64,000 nucleotides of DNA, from contig CP063163.1 in NCBI GenBank assembly GCA_014960805.1, positions 3,311,001-3,375,000 on the forward strand, written 5' to 3'. Origin of the DNA: Cytobacillus suaedae. GTDB taxonomy: Bacteria > Bacillota > Bacilli > Bacillales > Bacillaceae_L. The notes beneath the pieces are model-generated. The model worked only from the letters and a program-made list of their open reading frames with translations, had not been told where the DNA came from and searched no databases. The first letter of the stretch is position 1; each line of letters starts with the position of its first letter. A program made the translations under genes and the position numbers. Of this stretch, positions 36,412-48,275 are shown one piece after another.

Positions 36412-38667
36412 TTATACTTCTGGCTCAGGCTCTGTCTCTTCAACCTTAGCATAGCGTTTTTTCTCAAGCTGCTTATGTTTCCATACAAGCCAAATTTGTG
36501 ATGCAAGGAATAGTGATGAATACGTACCAGAAATTAATCCCACTAGTAATGCAAACGAGAAATTAGTGATAGATTCTGCCCCAAGGAATAATAATGCTAG
36601 TACAACAAACACCACTGTTATTACAGTACTTACGGATCTTCCAAGTGTCTGGCGTAATGCTTTGTTAACAATATCGGAGAGATCCTCGAACGTTTTTACT
36701 CTCTTCGACTTATTCATTAGCTCTCGAATTCGGTCGAAGGTTACTATTGTATCATTAATAGAATAACCGACAATTGTTAATATCGCCGCTATAAATGTAA
36801 TATCAACTTCCAAACGTGTTAAGCTAAACAACATAATGATAAAGAAAGCATCATGAAGTAACGCTATAATCGCTGCAATCGCCATAATCATTTCAAAGCG
36901 AATAGTTACATAGATGATAATTCCTACGGATGCTATCATAACTGCAATAAAAGCATTTCTTGCAAGTTCTTTACCTACTGTTGGAGATACCGTACTTACA
37001 CTTGGTTCTGCGCCATAAAGGTTTTGAAAATGTGTTTTAACCTCTGCGATTTCATCTTTAGATAATACTCCAATAAATCGAGCAACTCCGATTTCTCTAT
37101 TATCCCCTGATAAAATAACATCTTTTGGTTCATAACCAAGTTCTTTAAATTCTTCAGTTACCTCTTCAGCAGTTAGAGATTTCTCAGCTAGGATTTCTAC
37201 ACGTGTACCACTAGCAAAGTCAATCCCTAAATTCAACTTTAACGTTAATAATAAACCAATACCTAAAACAAACATAACTCCTGAAGCAATAAAGAATTTT
37301 TTACGATGCTTTACGAAATCAAATCGATCATATCTAGTTACTATTTCTGTGTCATCTGTTACTGTTGCTATGTCAGCAATCTCACTTTGTTTAACTCCGA
37401 AGAAACCAGGTTTATTATTAAAGATTCGACTATTAACCCATAGCCCAAGGAGTAAACGCGATCCATATACAGCTGTTATAAAGCTGACTAATATACTTAC
37501 AATTAGCATGGTCGCAAAACCTTTAACAGAGCTTGTACCAAAACTAAACAATACAACTGCCGCTAAAAGAGTCGTAATGTTCGCATCAAAGATTGTTGAC
37601 AAGGAATTTCGATTACCGGATTTAAAGGCAGACATAACAGATTTTCCTAATCTTAATTCTTCCTTTATCCGCTCATACGTAATGATATTTGCATCAACTG
37701 CCATACCAACCCCAAGTAGTAAAGCCGCAATACCTGGCAATGTTAATACAGCATTCATCCAATCAAATATTTGTAAAATTAAATAAATGTAAATACTAAG
37801 TGTTACAACCGCAATAACACCTGGAAAGCGGTAATAATAAAGCATAAATAGGAAGATAATTGCAATACCGATAATCCCAGCAAAGACTGTTTTTTGCAAT
37901 GCTGTTTCACCGAATTTTGCCCCAACAGATGTTGAGTAAATTTCTTCAAGGTCTACAGGAAGTGAACCTGCATTAAGTAGGTCAGCTAATTGATCTGCAC
38001 TTTCTACTGTAAAATTACCTTCAATTTGAACGTCCGAAGTGTTTAAAATTTGTGAAACTCTTGGTGCTGAAATGAATTTAGGTTCAGCCTTAAGTGCTTC
38101 TGCAGCATAAGAGTCCACACCTTCTTCAAAATCTAACCAAATGACAAGAAGATTATTAGGAGGACCCATAGCTAAAATATCCTCAGTTACCTCTTTAAAC
38201 AAATTAGCATCTTTTAACTTTAAGCTAACAATCGGTTGGTTTTGCTCAGCAAAGCTTTGTTTCGCTCCACCCTCAACCAGGTCAGTACCATCCAACATGA
38301 TTTTATCATTTACATCACGGAAGGTTAGCTTTGCTTGCGTTGATAAAATTTCACGAACCGTGTTCTGGTCATCAACTCCGGCTAACTGAACACGAATACG
38401 GTCTTCACCTTCAATCTGGATATTAGGTTCACTTACCCCAAGCACGTTTACACGTCGATCCAGTGCTTCAATTGTACTTACTAGTACCTCTCGGTCAATG
38501 ACATCACCTTTTTTGGCAGGTTTAACTTCATAAAGAATTTCAAAACCGCCTTGAAGGTCAAGCCCAAGTTTTATATTATTTACAATTCCATTTAGCGTTG
38601 TACCCATTAAACTTCCGAAAAGAAGTACAAGCAGAAAAAAAGCTATTATCCGACCTCTTTTTACCAT
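36412..38667 (-). CDS. secDF: Protein translocase subunit SecDF (fused)
   Basis: 751 residues with twelve transmembrane helices: SecD part about 1-415 (first helix 8-28, periplasmic-type domain with DLQGGFEILYEV, D1 motif) and SecF part about 445-735 (LGIDFASGTRVEI). The helix-4 region LPGIAALLLGVGMAVDANIITYERIKEE and the SecF equivalent VGYSINDTIVTFDRIRE carry the conserved Asp residues for proton flow. It pulls exported proteins through SecYEG. A single-chain SecDF is typical of Bacillus. Confidence 0.97.
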   Translation of the reverse strand: MVKRGRIIAFFLLVLLFGSLMGTTLNGIVNNIKLGLDLQGGFEILYEVKPAKKGDVIDREVLVSTIEALDRRVNVLGVSEPNIQIEGEDRIRVQLAGVDDQNTVREILSTQAKLTFRDVNDKIMLDGTDLVEGGAKQSFAEQNQPIVSLKLKDANLFKEVTEDILAMGPPNNLLVIWLDFEEGVDSYAAEALKAEPKFISAPRVSQILNTSDVQIEGNFTVESADQLADLLNAGSLPVDLEEIYSTSVGAKFGETALQKTVFAGIIGIAIIFLFMLYYYRFPGVIAVVTLSIYIYLILQIFDWMNAVLTLPGIAALLLGVGMAVDANIITYERIKEELRLGKSVMSAFKSGNRNSLSTIFDANITTLLAAVVLFSFGTSSVKGFATMLIVSILVSFITAVYGSRLLLGLWVNSRIFNNKPGFFGVKQSEIADIATVTDDTEIVTRYDRFDFVKHRKKFFIASGVMFVLGIGLLLTLKLNLGIDFASGTRVEILAEKSLTAEEVTEEFKELGYEPKDVILSGDNREIGVARFIGVLSKDEIAEVKTHFQNLYGAEPSVSTVSPTVGKELARNAFIAVMIASVGIIIYVTIRFEMIMAIAAIIALLHDAFFIIMLFSLTRLEVDITFIAAILTIVGYSINDTIVTFDRIRELMNKSKRVKTFEDLSDIVNKALRQTLGRSVSTVITVVFVVLALLFLGAESITNFSFALLVGLISGTYSSLFLASQIWLVWKHKQLEKKRYAKVEETEPEPEV

Positions 38668-38794
38668 TTGAAACGTAATCCTCCTTCTGTCTACAAAAAG
38701 CTAGCTAAAATACCAATAATCCCATTATGAAACAACACCTAATACCTGTCAATGTCCAAGGTGAAAGGAGGAAAATCAGTGGAATATCTATTTT

Positions 38795-39103
38795 TCACTT
38801 TCCAAACAAAGCTTTATACGACTCTTTGCCTTCTTCAGAAAATAGATTATCCGAAGATTTAAAGGCTTCAATTGTAGCATATGTAATATAATCACTAACA
38901 TTTAGTGATAAGATATCATTTACAATTTCATGCAATTTTCTTTCTTCATTTGCTCGTTTCCATCTCTTTTTTGTTAAAAACTCCCACAATTCCTCTTCTG
39001 TCACCTTGTCATAACCAAATAATTCAAATTCCTCAAGTTTACTTATTAATGCTGGTTCAACCTGTGCTCGAAATTGATCGAAAGGATGTTTATTAGTACT
39101 CAT
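38795..39103 (-). CDS. comN: Post-transcriptional regulator ComN (YrzD)
   Basis: 102 residues, no membrane segment, with the core KVTEEELWEFLTKKRWK and ILSLNVSDYITYATIEAF. In B. subtilis ComN promotes the stability of comE mRNA through its 5'UTR and localises near the division site. The gene keeps its position between secDF and spoVB. Ten nt after the downstream end of the PF06695-like membrane gene. Confidence 0.88.
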   Translation of the reverse strand: MSTNKHPFDQFRAQVEPALISKLEEFELFGYDKVTEEELWEFLTKKRWKRANEERKLHEIVNDILSLNVSDYITYATIEAFKSSDNLFSEEGKESYKALFGK

Positions 39104-39113
39104 TTTAGTCCCC

Positions 39114-39608
39114 CTAAAAAAATGAAATAGATAGTAATCCTAAACTGACAATGATTGCAGCACTTATCACCCCAAGTGAAATGGCAATAAAAGCATAACG
39201 GAAACGAATTCCAAAAATAGCAGCTGCTATGCAAGCACTATAGGCTCCAGTAGTTGGCAAAGGAAGTGCTGTAAATAATAGAAGTCCCAATGCTCCATAC
39301 TTTTCAACATTATTCCCTTTTTTTAACGTTCGATTATAAAGCCAATTGTACATCTTCTGATACATTTTAAACTTCATTAACCACTTACTAAGTGGATGAA
39401 ATAGTAAGAGTATTGGGATTAATGGAAGTAAATTCCCACACACACTTAATAGTATAGATTTTACAAGGCTAAAATCATAGTGAATATAAGCAAGTGGTAA
39501 TCCACCTCTTAGTTCTAAAATCGGTAAAGCCGAGATAACTAAAATAATTAATTCAGGAGGCAAGAATTCAAGGTTTTGTACAAGGAAATCTTTCATTCTT
39601 TCTTTCAT
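39114..39608 (-). CDS. Putative small multidrug export protein (COG2426 type)
   Basis: 164 residues with four hydrophobic segments. PILELRGGLPLAY near the N-terminus and GNNVEKYGALGLLLFTALPLPTTGAYS are the family signatures (sm_multidrug_ex). The name comes from weak evidence and the function is unknown; the LRGG and PLPTTG re-entrant motifs recall DedA-like scramblases, which is an inference. It is transcribed with comN and divergently from spoVB. Confidence 0.82.
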   Translation of the reverse strand: MKERMKDFLVQNLEFLPPELIILVISALPILELRGGLPLAYIHYDFSLVKSILLSVCGNLLPLIPILLLFHPLSKWLMKFKMYQKMYNWLYNRTLKKGNNVEKYGALGLLLFTALPLPTTGAYSACIAAAIFGIRFRYAFIAISLGVISAAIIVSLGLLSISFF

Positions 39609-39679
39609 CTAATCAATCCTTTCTCTACCAATAATGTTGTTTTATTAAACATTATGAGAAAGGGAATGGAATAATACTT

Positions 39680-39711
39680 GTCATGCTTGGCCCCCTACCT
39701 TGCATATAGTA
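39680..39711 (+). promoter_or_regulatory. Probable sigma-E promoter of spoVB
   Basis: GTCATGCT (39680-39687), 15-nt spacer, CATATAGTA (39703-39711). This matches the mother-cell sigma-E pattern (GTCATATT / CATANNNTA) well and lies 43 nt before the spoVB start. B. subtilis spoVB is sigma-E dependent. Confidence 0.65.
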
Positions 39712-39753
39712 ATTGTAAATGAAATATCCTTGTTTGAGAAGGTAGGGAAACAC

Positions 39754-41328
39754 ATGTCGAAACAAACATTTTTACAAGGAACGTTAATATTAATTGTTGC
39801 TGGTCTAATCACCAAGGTTTTAGGATTTATAAATCGAATAGTTGTAGCTAACTTGATTGGTGCTGAGGGTGTTGGACTATATATGATGGCTGTGCCAACC
39901 TTCGTACTTACCATAACACTTGTACAGATGGGGCTACCTGTTGCGATTTCTAAACTTATTGCAGAGGCTGAGGCAATCGGTGATAAGAGAAAAATCAAGA
40001 AAATACTTGTTGTTTCTCTATCTGTTACCGGTACCCTAAGCTTAATCTTCACCCCGACAATGATTATTCTAGCTCCTATTCTGTCAGAAACATTATTTAC
40101 TGATTCTAGAACATATTGGCCTCTATTAGCAATCTCACCAATTGTCCCAATTATTGCAATTTCTTCAGTATTAAGGGGATACTTTCAAGGCCGTCAGAAC
40201 ATGAGACCTGCTGCTATATCTCAAGTTATTGAACAGGTAGTTCGTATTACTCTAGTTGCCGTATTTACAAAAGCATTTTTACCTTATGGAATTGAATATG
40301 CTGCTGCAGGGGCTATGATTTCAGCTGTAATAGGAGAGTTGATATCTCTTCTTTATATGACCTGGATGTTTAAAACGAAAAAACGAGTTAGGGTGCGATC
40401 AGATTTTTTCAAGGCTGCAAAGGCAGGAAAACAAACATTCAATGAACTAATGTCAATAGCTCTACCTACCACAGGCAGTAGATTAATAGGTTCTGTTGCA
40501 TGGTTTTTTGAACCAATTGTAGTTGCACAAAGTTTAGCTATTGCTGGTGTTGCTACACATATTGCAACAAGCCAATACGGTCAGTTAACTGGATTTGCTT
40601 TACCACTATTACTGTTGCCATCATTTATAACCTATGCCCTCGCAACATCCTTAGTTCCAGCAATTAGTGAGGCTGTAGCTAAGAAACAAACTTTATTAAT
40701 TGAACACCGTTTACAACAAGCACTTAGGCTATCTTTGGTTACTGGTGGTTTAGCTGTAGTAGTTCTCTATATCTTTGCAGCACCACTTATGGAACTTATT
40801 TATGGAAGTGGAGAGTCTGCAATTTTCGTTAAAGTAATGGCCCCATTTTTTATATTTTACTACTTCCAAGGACCTTTACAAGCTACTTTACAGGCACTGG
40901 ATTTAGCGAAGGCTGCTATGATTAATAGTATAATAGGTGCCGTAGTAAAGACGATTGCTATCTTCGCACTAGCAACACGTCCTGAACTCGGAATTATGGG
41001 TGCTGCACTAGCAATAGTTGCGGGAATGGTTTTGGTTACCTTACTTCATTTTAGTACAATAGTAAAAGTGATTTCTTATAGTTTTTATGTGAGGGATTAC
41101 ATTAAGAGCTTTTTAACGATGGTTGGATCAGGTATTTGTGGGCACTATCTGTTTACAACTGTATTTATAGCTCTTCCTCTTATTAGTAAAACAATCGTTT
41201 CAATCATCATTACTTCACTAATCTACTGCCTGCTCCTATTTGTATTTAGACTGGTGAATAGGGATGAAGTTAAGAGAATTCCTTTTATTGGTCCACCACT
41301 TGCAGCATTTCTACCAATTACAAAGTAA
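39754..41328 (+). CDS. spoVB: Stage V sporulation protein B (MOP superfamily)
   Basis: 524 residues and about 14 transmembrane helices. MSKQTFLQGTLILIVAGLITKVLGFINRI is the usual N-terminus, and the MurJ/MATE fold with two six-helix halves is evident (VPTFVLTITLVQMGLPVAISK, ISPIVPIIAISSVLRGYFQGRQNMRPAAISQ). SpoVB is needed for cortex formation and probably flips lipid-linked precursors in the forespore outer membrane. The ATG at 39754 follows AAGGTAGGG; 18 in-frame codons upstream have no RBS. Confidence 0.95.
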   Translation: MSKQTFLQGTLILIVAGLITKVLGFINRIVVANLIGAEGVGLYMMAVPTFVLTITLVQMGLPVAISKLIAEAEAIGDKRKIKKILVVSLSVTGTLSLIFTPTMIILAPILSETLFTDSRTYWPLLAISPIVPIIAISSVLRGYFQGRQNMRPAAISQVIEQVVRITLVAVFTKAFLPYGIEYAAAGAMISAVIGELISLLYMTWMFKTKKRVRVRSDFFKAAKAGKQTFNELMSIALPTTGSRLIGSVAWFFEPIVVAQSLAIAGVATHIATSQYGQLTGFALPLLLLPSFITYALATSLVPAISEAVAKKQTLLIEHRLQQALRLSLVTGGLAVVVLYIFAAPLMELIYGSGESAIFVKVMAPFFIFYYFQGPLQATLQALDLAKAAMINSIIGAVVKTIAIFALATRPELGIMGAALAIVAGMVLVTLLHFSTIVKVISYSFYVRDYIKSFLTMVGSGICGHYLFTTVFIALPLISKTIVSIIITSLIYCLLLFVFRLVNRDEVKRIPFIGPPLAAFLPITK

Positions 41329-41353
41329 CCAACCTTTTTTGGATGGTTACTTT
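41322..41353. terminator. Bidirectional terminator between spoVB and yrbG
   Basis: Stem AAAGTAACCA/TGGTTACTTT (41322-41331 and 41344-41353). T-rich on both sides; overlaps the spoVB stop codon. Confidence 0.85.
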
Positions 41354-42033
41354 TATTTTTTTTCATCCTTGATATCAATAACAAACGTTCCTTGTTTTTG
41401 GTTATAAGAACAGTAAGAGATTTTTTTTATATCCCTATATCCGAGGTTACGTAGTTGCTGTCGTATCCATAAATTTGTTTTATTTATTTTTTCTAGTTGA
41501 TTTTCCTGAATAACTCCATCGAGGATGATAGGCCACTCAAATTCACTTTTCATAGGGCTATTATTTTTTTGTTGTTCAAACTCCTTTTGAAAAACGGAAA
41601 GCTTGCCGGACGGCTCTAGTATCGCAAACTCTACATCAGAAACACTTCGTACATTCTTCTCTCTTAATTGTAAAAGTAGATCATCAAAATTATATCGTTG
41701 TTTTCTCATTTCATTTTCATCAATTTTTCCCTTATCAATAATTACTGTAGGTTTACCATCTATAAGTTCACGGATCTTTTGACTTTTGAGTGAAAAGTAG
41801 GCTAAGGCAATCTGTATTAACATCAATAATAACATTGGGTAAACGGTATGCAGTAATGGATCTGATGTATTTTCAATAGAAACAACAGCCATTTCAGCAA
41901 TCATAATGGATACAACTAGATCTAGTATACTTAACTCACCAATTTCTCTTTTGCCCATTAGACGAAAAATAAATAAGATCACAAAGTAAATAAAAATTGT
42001 TCTAGCGGTAATGATTACATATTCCTCCACCAA
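41353..42033 (-). CDS. yrbG: DUF421 membrane protein YrbG
   Basis: 226 residues, YetF-type: three transmembrane helices (about 10-75) followed by a cytoplasmic domain with FxPxxxxVxIDKGKIDENEMRKQRYNFDDLL-like and ILDGVIQENQLEKI features. The YetF group has been connected to germination (GerA-type neighbourhoods), but no activity is known. In B. subtilis yrbG has the same convergent position after spoVB. The start is a TTG (42033) or GTG one codon later. Confidence 0.88.
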   Translation of the reverse strand: MVEEYVIITARTIFIYFVILFIFRLMGKREIGELSILDLVVSIMIAEMAVVSIENTSDPLLHTVYPMLLLMLIQIALAYFSLKSQKIRELIDGKPTVIIDKGKIDENEMRKQRYNFDDLLLQLREKNVRSVSDVEFAILEPSGKLSVFQKEFEQQKNNSPMKSEFEWPIILDGVIQENQLEKINKTNLWIRQQLRNLGYRDIKKISYCSYNQKQGTFVIDIKDEKK

Positions 42034-42306
42034 TAATAGCCCCCTTCAAACCTCTTGTAAAAGCGGAGTAAATCCTTACCTTTTTTTACAAACCACTATG
42101 TTTAGCTTTCTACAATTGTTCAAAAAACATTATGAGATTGTTCTACCATTTTAAGGAACGAAATGTAAAATCTTGATTCTAAAATTTGTTGGACATGAAT
42201 ATGCTCGTACTAAGGCTAGATGTAAGAAGAAAATGCAGCACTTTTAGTTTCATGATATTTCCCAATACCTTTTTACATCTACATCACTTAGAAAGGGGAT
42301 GTCACA

Positions 42307-42687
42307 ATGAAAAACATGGGTATAGCAATGATTTATGGTGTCGTAGCAATCTTAGTTGTTGTATTAGGCTCTAGTTTATTATTTTCTCTATTGCTTAAAT
42401 TTACGACACTACAGGAATCCTCATTGACTTGGGTTATCTTAATTCTTTCTTTCTTAGCACTGTTTATCGGAGGCTTTGTTTCAGGAGGAAAAGGAAAAGA
42501 AAAAGGATGGCTAATGGGAGGAGCAACAGGCTTGTTGTACATCCTTATTGTGTTTCTGTTTAATTTCTTAGGTTTTGATAGTACTTTCTCAACTGAGCAG
42601 TTCTTTTATCATACTGGGTTCTTAGCTACGGCGATGATCGGTGGTATAATTGGTGTTAATGTAACGACTCCTACTAGAAACGCTTAA
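42307..42687 (+). CDS. yrzE: Four-helix membrane protein YrzE (TIGR04086 type)
   Basis: 126 residues; four hydrophobic segments (about 5-30, 38-58, 66-88, 99-122), with the glycine-rich stretch GGFVSGGKGKEKGWLMGGATG between helices 2 and 3. The family is unknown in function. RBS AAAGGGGATG. The 42034-42306 gap upstream contains no convincing gene or RNA structure. Confidence 0.85.
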   Translation: MKNMGIAMIYGVVAILVVVLGSSLLFSLLLKFTTLQESSLTWVILILSFLALFIGGFVSGGKGKEKGWLMGGATGLLYILIVFLFNFLGFDSTFSTEQFFYHTGFLATAMIGGIIGVNVTTPTRNA

Positions 42688-42696
42688 AGTATTATA

Positions 42697-42724
42697 AAAA
42701 GAGCTTTCTATTGAAAGCTCTTTT
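42697..42724. terminator. Bidirectional terminator between yrzE and yajC
   Basis: Twelve-bp perfect stem AAAAGAGCTTTC/GAAAGCTCTTTT with a 4-nt loop (42697-42708, 42713-42724). T run on both strands. Confidence 0.92.
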
Positions 42725-42733
42725 CCTTTTAGC

Positions 42734-42994
42734 CTAAACTCTTGTTTCACGTACTGCTTGACGATCAAATGTAAGTCTAGCTCCATCTCCAGCCTTAAGT
42801 ACGATTGTATCCTCATCAATTGCATCAACAATACCGTGGAAACCACCAACAGTGATAACTTTATCACCTTTTTTTATAGACGATTGCATTTCACGAACTG
42901 CTTTTTGACGCTTTTGTTGTGGACGGATTAACAGAAAATAAAAAATAGCAAACATTAGTATTAATGGTCCAACTGTTCCTAATAAACCTTCCAT
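42734..42994 (-). CDS. yajC: Preprotein translocase subunit YajC (YrbF)
   Basis: 86 residues. One N-terminal transmembrane helix (GTVGPLILMFAIFYFLLIRP) followed by the cytosolic QQKRQKAVREMQSSIKKGDKVITVGGFHG domain. It associates with SecDF. It is the last gene of the queA-tgt-yajC operon, starting 33 nt after tgt. Confidence 0.95.
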   Translation of the reverse strand: MEGLLGTVGPLILMFAIFYFLLIRPQQKRQKAVREMQSSIKKGDKVITVGGFHGIVDAIDEDTIVLKAGDGARLTFDRQAVRETRV

Positions 42995-43027
42995 TTATTT
43001 CACCCCTTTCATTAGTTGCAGTCTAGC

Positions 43028-45236
<2,209 letters not shown>

Positions 45237-45276
45237 CTTTTCACCTATTTCTTATTCATGATATCAATATAAACTA

Positions 45277-45402
45277 TTGATTTCAGCTTCAGGCGCTCGC
45301 TTTCCGCGGGCGGTCCGGGAGCCTCCTCGTCGCTACGCTCCTGTGGGGTCTCCCATTGACACGCTTCTCCCGCAGGAGTCTCCCGCCTGAAGCTGAAATC
45401 AA
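45277..45402 (+). repeat. Palindromic intergenic repeat, copy E (long outer stem)
   Basis: Perfect 19-bp outer stem (45277-45295 with 45384-45402, TTGATTTCAGCTTCAGGCG). The middle GCGGG/CCCGC stem and inner GGGAG/CTCCC stem are retained, the latter with another compensatory set of bases. It is the shortest copy. It fills the gap between yrzS and queA. Confidence 0.88.
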
Positions 45403-45438
45403 CGGATATAAAACTCTAGAATTACCCTACTAGAAGCT

Positions 45439-45630
45439 TTATCTAAATCTTCCGATAACGTAGAAGATGATGGATAGGACGATGCTTACTACGATTGATG
45501 TTACGATTGGGAAGTAGAATGTTGTGTTGCCTTTTTTTATTACAATATCTCCTGGAAGTTTTCCTATGAATTGCCATATCATGCCTATAATAAGTAGGAT
45601 GATGCCTAAGGTCATTAATATTTTCCCCAA
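45439..45630 (-). CDS. yrzS: DUF2905 membrane protein YrzS
   Basis: 63 residues: two transmembrane helices (about 3-24 and 40-60) around the conserved loop GKLPGDIVIKKGNTTFYFP. DUF2905 proteins are small, widespread and uncharacterised. Four nt downstream of ruvB, so it is the last gene of ruvA-ruvB-yrzS. Confidence 0.9.
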   Translation of the reverse strand: MGKILMTLGIILLIIGMIWQFIGKLPGDIVIKKGNTTFYFPIVTSIVVSIVLSIIFYVIGRFR

Positions 45631-45634
45631 TCTA

Positions 45635-46636
45635 TCACTCCTTAGGAATTTCCATGTGGAAATGTTTATAAACTAGCTCAGTTACAATCCTGCCTCGTGG
45701 TGTTCGTTGGAGAAAGCCAATTTGTAATAAATAAGGTTCATATACATCTTCAATCGTATGAGCCTCTTCGCCAATCGTTGCTGAAATTGTTTCTAAACCA
45801 ACAGGCCCTCCTCTGAACTTTTCAATAATCCCTTTAAGTAATTTATGGTCAATATGATCCAATCCTAAACTATCGACCTGAAGAAGCTCAAGTGCTTCCC
45901 TACAAAGAGTATTCGTTATTTCTCCATTTCCTCGAACTTGAGCAAAATCTCTAACTCTCCTCAAGAGACGATTAGCAATTCTCGGAGTCCCACGTGAGCG
46001 TCTAGCAATCTCAATGGCTGCATTGGGGTCAATCCCTACGTCTAATATTTCAGCCGTCCGTTCGACTATATTCGTAAGCTGTGCTTCATTATAATACTCA
46101 AGCCTACTTAGCACACCAAACCTATCTCGTAATGGAGCAGACAGAGAGCCAGCCCTTGTAGTAGCACCAACAAGGGTAAACGGAGGGAGGTCTAATCGGA
46201 CCGACCTTGCAGTTTCACCTTTACCGATAACGATATCCAAACAAAAATCCTCCATCGCAGGATAGAGAACCTCTTCGACGGACCGGTGTAATCTATGTAT
46301 CTCATCTATAAATAAAACATCTCCTGGCTCTAAGGCAGTTAAAACAGCAGCCAAATCACCTGGTCGTTCAATTGCAGGCCCAGAAGTCGTCCGGATATTA
46401 ACACCCATTTCATTAGCAATAATTGTAGCAAGTGTAGTTTTCCCAAGACCAGGAGGTCCATACAAGAGGACGTGATCTAACGTTTCTTGTCTCATCTTTG
46501 CCGCTTCAATAAACACTTCCATATTGGCTTTAACTTTATCTTGACCAATATACTGTTTAAGCGTTTGTGGTCTTAAACTTTGTTCGAGTGAAGACTCATC
46601 TAGATCTGCTTCACTAGACACAATTCTTTCCTCCAT
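45635..46636 (-). CDS. ruvB: Holliday junction branch migration ATPase RuvB
   Basis: 333 residues. AAA+ motor: Walker A GPPGLGKT (60-67), Walker B DEIH (111-114), sensor [18 protein letters not shown] with the arginine finger, and a C-terminal winged-helix ([25 protein letters not shown]). It drives branch migration with RuvA. Thirteen nt separate it from ruvA. A ruvC gene is absent, as usual for Bacillus, where RecU resolves junctions. Confidence 0.98.
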   Translation of the reverse strand: MEERIVSSEADLDESSLEQSLRPQTLKQYIGQDKVKANMEVFIEAAKMRQETLDHVLLYGPPGLGKTTLATIIANEMGVNIRTTSGPAIERPGDLAAVLTALEPGDVLFIDEIHRLHRSVEEVLYPAMEDFCLDIVIGKGETARSVRLDLPPFTLVGATTRAGSLSAPLRDRFGVLSRLEYYNEAQLTNIVERTAEILDVGIDPNAAIEIARRSRGTPRIANRLLRRVRDFAQVRGNGEITNTLCREALELLQVDSLGLDHIDHKLLKGIIEKFRGGPVGLETISATIGEEAHTIEDVYEPYLLQIGFLQRTPRGRIVTELVYKHFHMEIPKE

Positions 46637-46649
46637 AATTTAGTCCCCC

Positions 46650-47261
46650 TTATTTTAATAGCATTTGGAGAGCCTTTCTTATGTATTGATCAGTTGTCAT
46701 TGTTTCTTGCAAAAGCTCTGGTATGATTTTTTTGACTTCCCGCTCTGCATAGCCTAGAACTTTTAAAGCCTCCACTGCTTCATCAAGTGCTTCCGAAGAT
46801 GTACCTTCAAGAACAATCCTATCTTCTGAAGTAAATAAATCGTCTAATCCATCTGGGACTAAATCATGAAGTTTCCCTTTTAAGTCTAGTATCATTTGCC
46901 TAGCTGTTTTCTTTCCAATACCAGGGAAACGGACTAAGAATTTCTCATCCTCGTTCTCAATGGCTCGTACAACTTGGGCAGGTTGTCCTGAAGCCAAGAT
47001 CGCGAGTCCACCCTTTGGACCTATACCAGTAACATTTAATAATTTTATAAACAGCGCTCTCTCTTCACGTGTTTGAAAACCATATAAAGCTAGAATATCC
47101 TCACGAACATGCTGATACGTGTATATAGTAACCATTTCGCTTTTATTTTTTCTAAATACAAATGGGTTAGGGGTATTAATTAGATAGCCTATTCCATTAT
47201 TTTCGACAACGATATATTCCGGGCTAACAAAATCTATTTGTCCTTTTATAAATTCAATCAA
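46650..47261 (-). CDS. ruvA: Holliday junction DNA-binding subunit RuvA
   Basis: 203 residues in three domains: OB fold (1-63), a pair of helix-hairpin-helix motifs ([16 protein letters not shown] and [24 protein letters not shown]), and the C-terminal RuvB-contact three-helix domain ([23 protein letters not shown]). The start is TTG at 47261: it gives [12 protein letters not shown] as in B. subtilis and lies 9 nt after GAGGAG; the longer reading frame from 47294 includes that RBS. Confidence 0.96.
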   Translation of the reverse strand: MIEFIKGQIDFVSPEYIVVENNGIGYLINTPNPFVFRKNKSEMVTIYTYQHVREDILALYGFQTREERALFIKLLNVTGIGPKGGLAILASGQPAQVVRAIENEDEKFLVRFPGIGKKTARQMILDLKGKLHDLVPDGLDDLFTSEDRIVLEGTSSEALDEAVEALKVLGYAEREVKKIIPELLQETMTTDQYIRKALQMLLK

Positions 47262-47335
47262 TGTAATTCTCTCCTCTTTCTTGCTGTACCTCATTTTATC
47301 ATATTTATTAAAATGTACAGAGAAAAAACACGAAA

Positions 47336-47363
47336 AAAGACTAGCTTATTGTACTAGTCTTTT
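47336..47363 (-). terminator. Terminator overlapping the bofC stop codon
   Basis: Stem AAAGACTAG/CTAGTCTTT (47336-47344, 47354-47362) followed by TTTTTTCG on the minus strand. The first arm begins within the stop codon of bofC. Confidence 0.88.
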
Positions 47364-47944
47364 AAAGTGTTGGTAGTTGGAGTAGATGAAAGAGTTTTAA
47401 AGGTCTCAATGATATCTTCATAGTGATCTTTTGAACTAACCCTTATTCCTTCTTTTAGACGAGTATGCTGATGACTTTCAAGCTTTTTTACATCTATTTG
47501 AAAAAAGGATTGGATTACTTTTGTTGATTCCTTGGGTTTACCTTCGTAAATTGTAAGTATGCCTTCTTCAGTTATCCCAAAATAACCATTCGATTTTAAT
47601 AAGGGAGAGATATCATCAATTTGTTGTTGAAATACAATCTGTTCTTCATCTTGATGTACCAGTTGCCAATCCTCATATTGGGCCCAAAAATCTTCCATTG
47701 ACCAAATTGTCTCTTCTACGATTTCCTCACTTACTTCACCGTCAAGATATAATCTTTCTAATATAACAGTAATAGTTAGAGGTCCATTTACCTCATAAGC
47801 CTTGTTTTCTTTTTCCACACTCTCTGTAGATGCTTCGGCTCTATTTAGTTCATGAGTAGACGGTACTTCTTTTAAAAACCCGAAGTAAAAAATGGAAAAC
47901 AAAATAATAGTAGTCCATGTAAATACTCTAATGGAAGGTCTCAT
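47354..47944 (-). CDS. bofC: Forespore intercompartmental signalling factor BofC
   Basis: 196 residues from ATG 47944 (RBS AGAGGTGA). An N-terminal hydrophobic segment (about 8-24) acts as export signal, so the protein faces the intermembrane space. The BofC C-terminal domain follows (EEIVEETIWSMEDFWAQYEDWQLVHQDEEQIVFQQ, DDISPLLKSNGYFGIT, YEGKPKESTKVIQSFFQID). BofC modulates the SpoIVB signal that activates pro-sigma-K processing by SpoIVFB, encoded at the end of the window. A sigma-G-like promoter lies upstream. Confidence 0.93.
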   Translation of the reverse strand: MRPSIRVFTWTTIILFSIFYFGFLKEVPSTHELNRAEASTESVEKENKAYEVNGPLTITVILERLYLDGEVSEEIVEETIWSMEDFWAQYEDWQLVHQDEEQIVFQQQIDDISPLLKSNGYFGITEEGILTIYEGKPKESTKVIQSFFQIDVKKLESHQHTRLKEGIRVSSKDHYEDIIETFKTLSSTPTTNTLKD

Positions 47945-48017
47945 TTTAACATCACCTCTTGCTAGTATTTTTAGCAATATAAGAAATAGCATATATAACT
48001 AAACCTTCTTTATTTCA

Positions 48018-48047
48018 TAGTGTGACCAATAATAGAAGACTTATCCA
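48018..48047 (-). promoter_or_regulatory. Probable sigma-G promoter of bofC
   Basis: TGGATA (48042-48047), 17-nt spacer, CACACTA (48018-48024), close to the sigma-G pattern TGAATA-17/18-CATACTA. B. subtilis bofC is expressed in the forespore under sigma-G. Ends 74 nt before the bofC ATG. Confidence 0.6.
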
Positions 48048-48131
48048 ATTATATTTCTCTTTTTTTATTAAATTTCAAGAGAGACGGTTACAATGGTTGC
48101 TTACCTATTTAGTTAAATTGAAGAGTGCATT

Positions 48132-48250
48132 GAAGCGGAAGGCACTTGACTCCTGCGGGAAGTAGAGGAAAGGTCGAGACCCCGCAGACGGAACGGCGAG
48201 GAGGCTCGACTTCCTCCCCGCGGAAAGCAAGTGCCTGCAGCGGAAAGGAA
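48132..48250 (-). repeat. Palindromic intergenic repeat, copy F (inverted)
   Basis: The only copy in the opposite orientation. Outer stem GGCACTTG/CAAGTGCC (48141-48148 and 48228-48235), middle GCGGG/CCCGC, inner stem GTCGAG/CTCGAC like copy C but without the extra hairpin. Together with the bofC promoter and the lipoprotein terminator it accounts for the 47945-48311 gap. Confidence 0.85.
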
Positions 48251-48275
48251 CTGACTCTGAGCGAATCTTAAATAA

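Noticed and set aside
38760-38800. A plus-strand AGGAGG plus GTG between secDF and comN that looks like a gene start.
   Set aside because: The frame runs antisense into comN and soon stops; no recognisable product.
42034-42306. A 273-nt gap between yrbG and yrzE checked for RNA or small genes.
   Set aside because: AT-rich, no stable hairpin and no frame with an RBS; holds only the divergent promoters presumably.
42186-42374. A 62-codon plus-strand frame upstream of and overlapping yrzE.
   Set aside because: No RBS, low-complexity content, overlaps the clear yrzE start.
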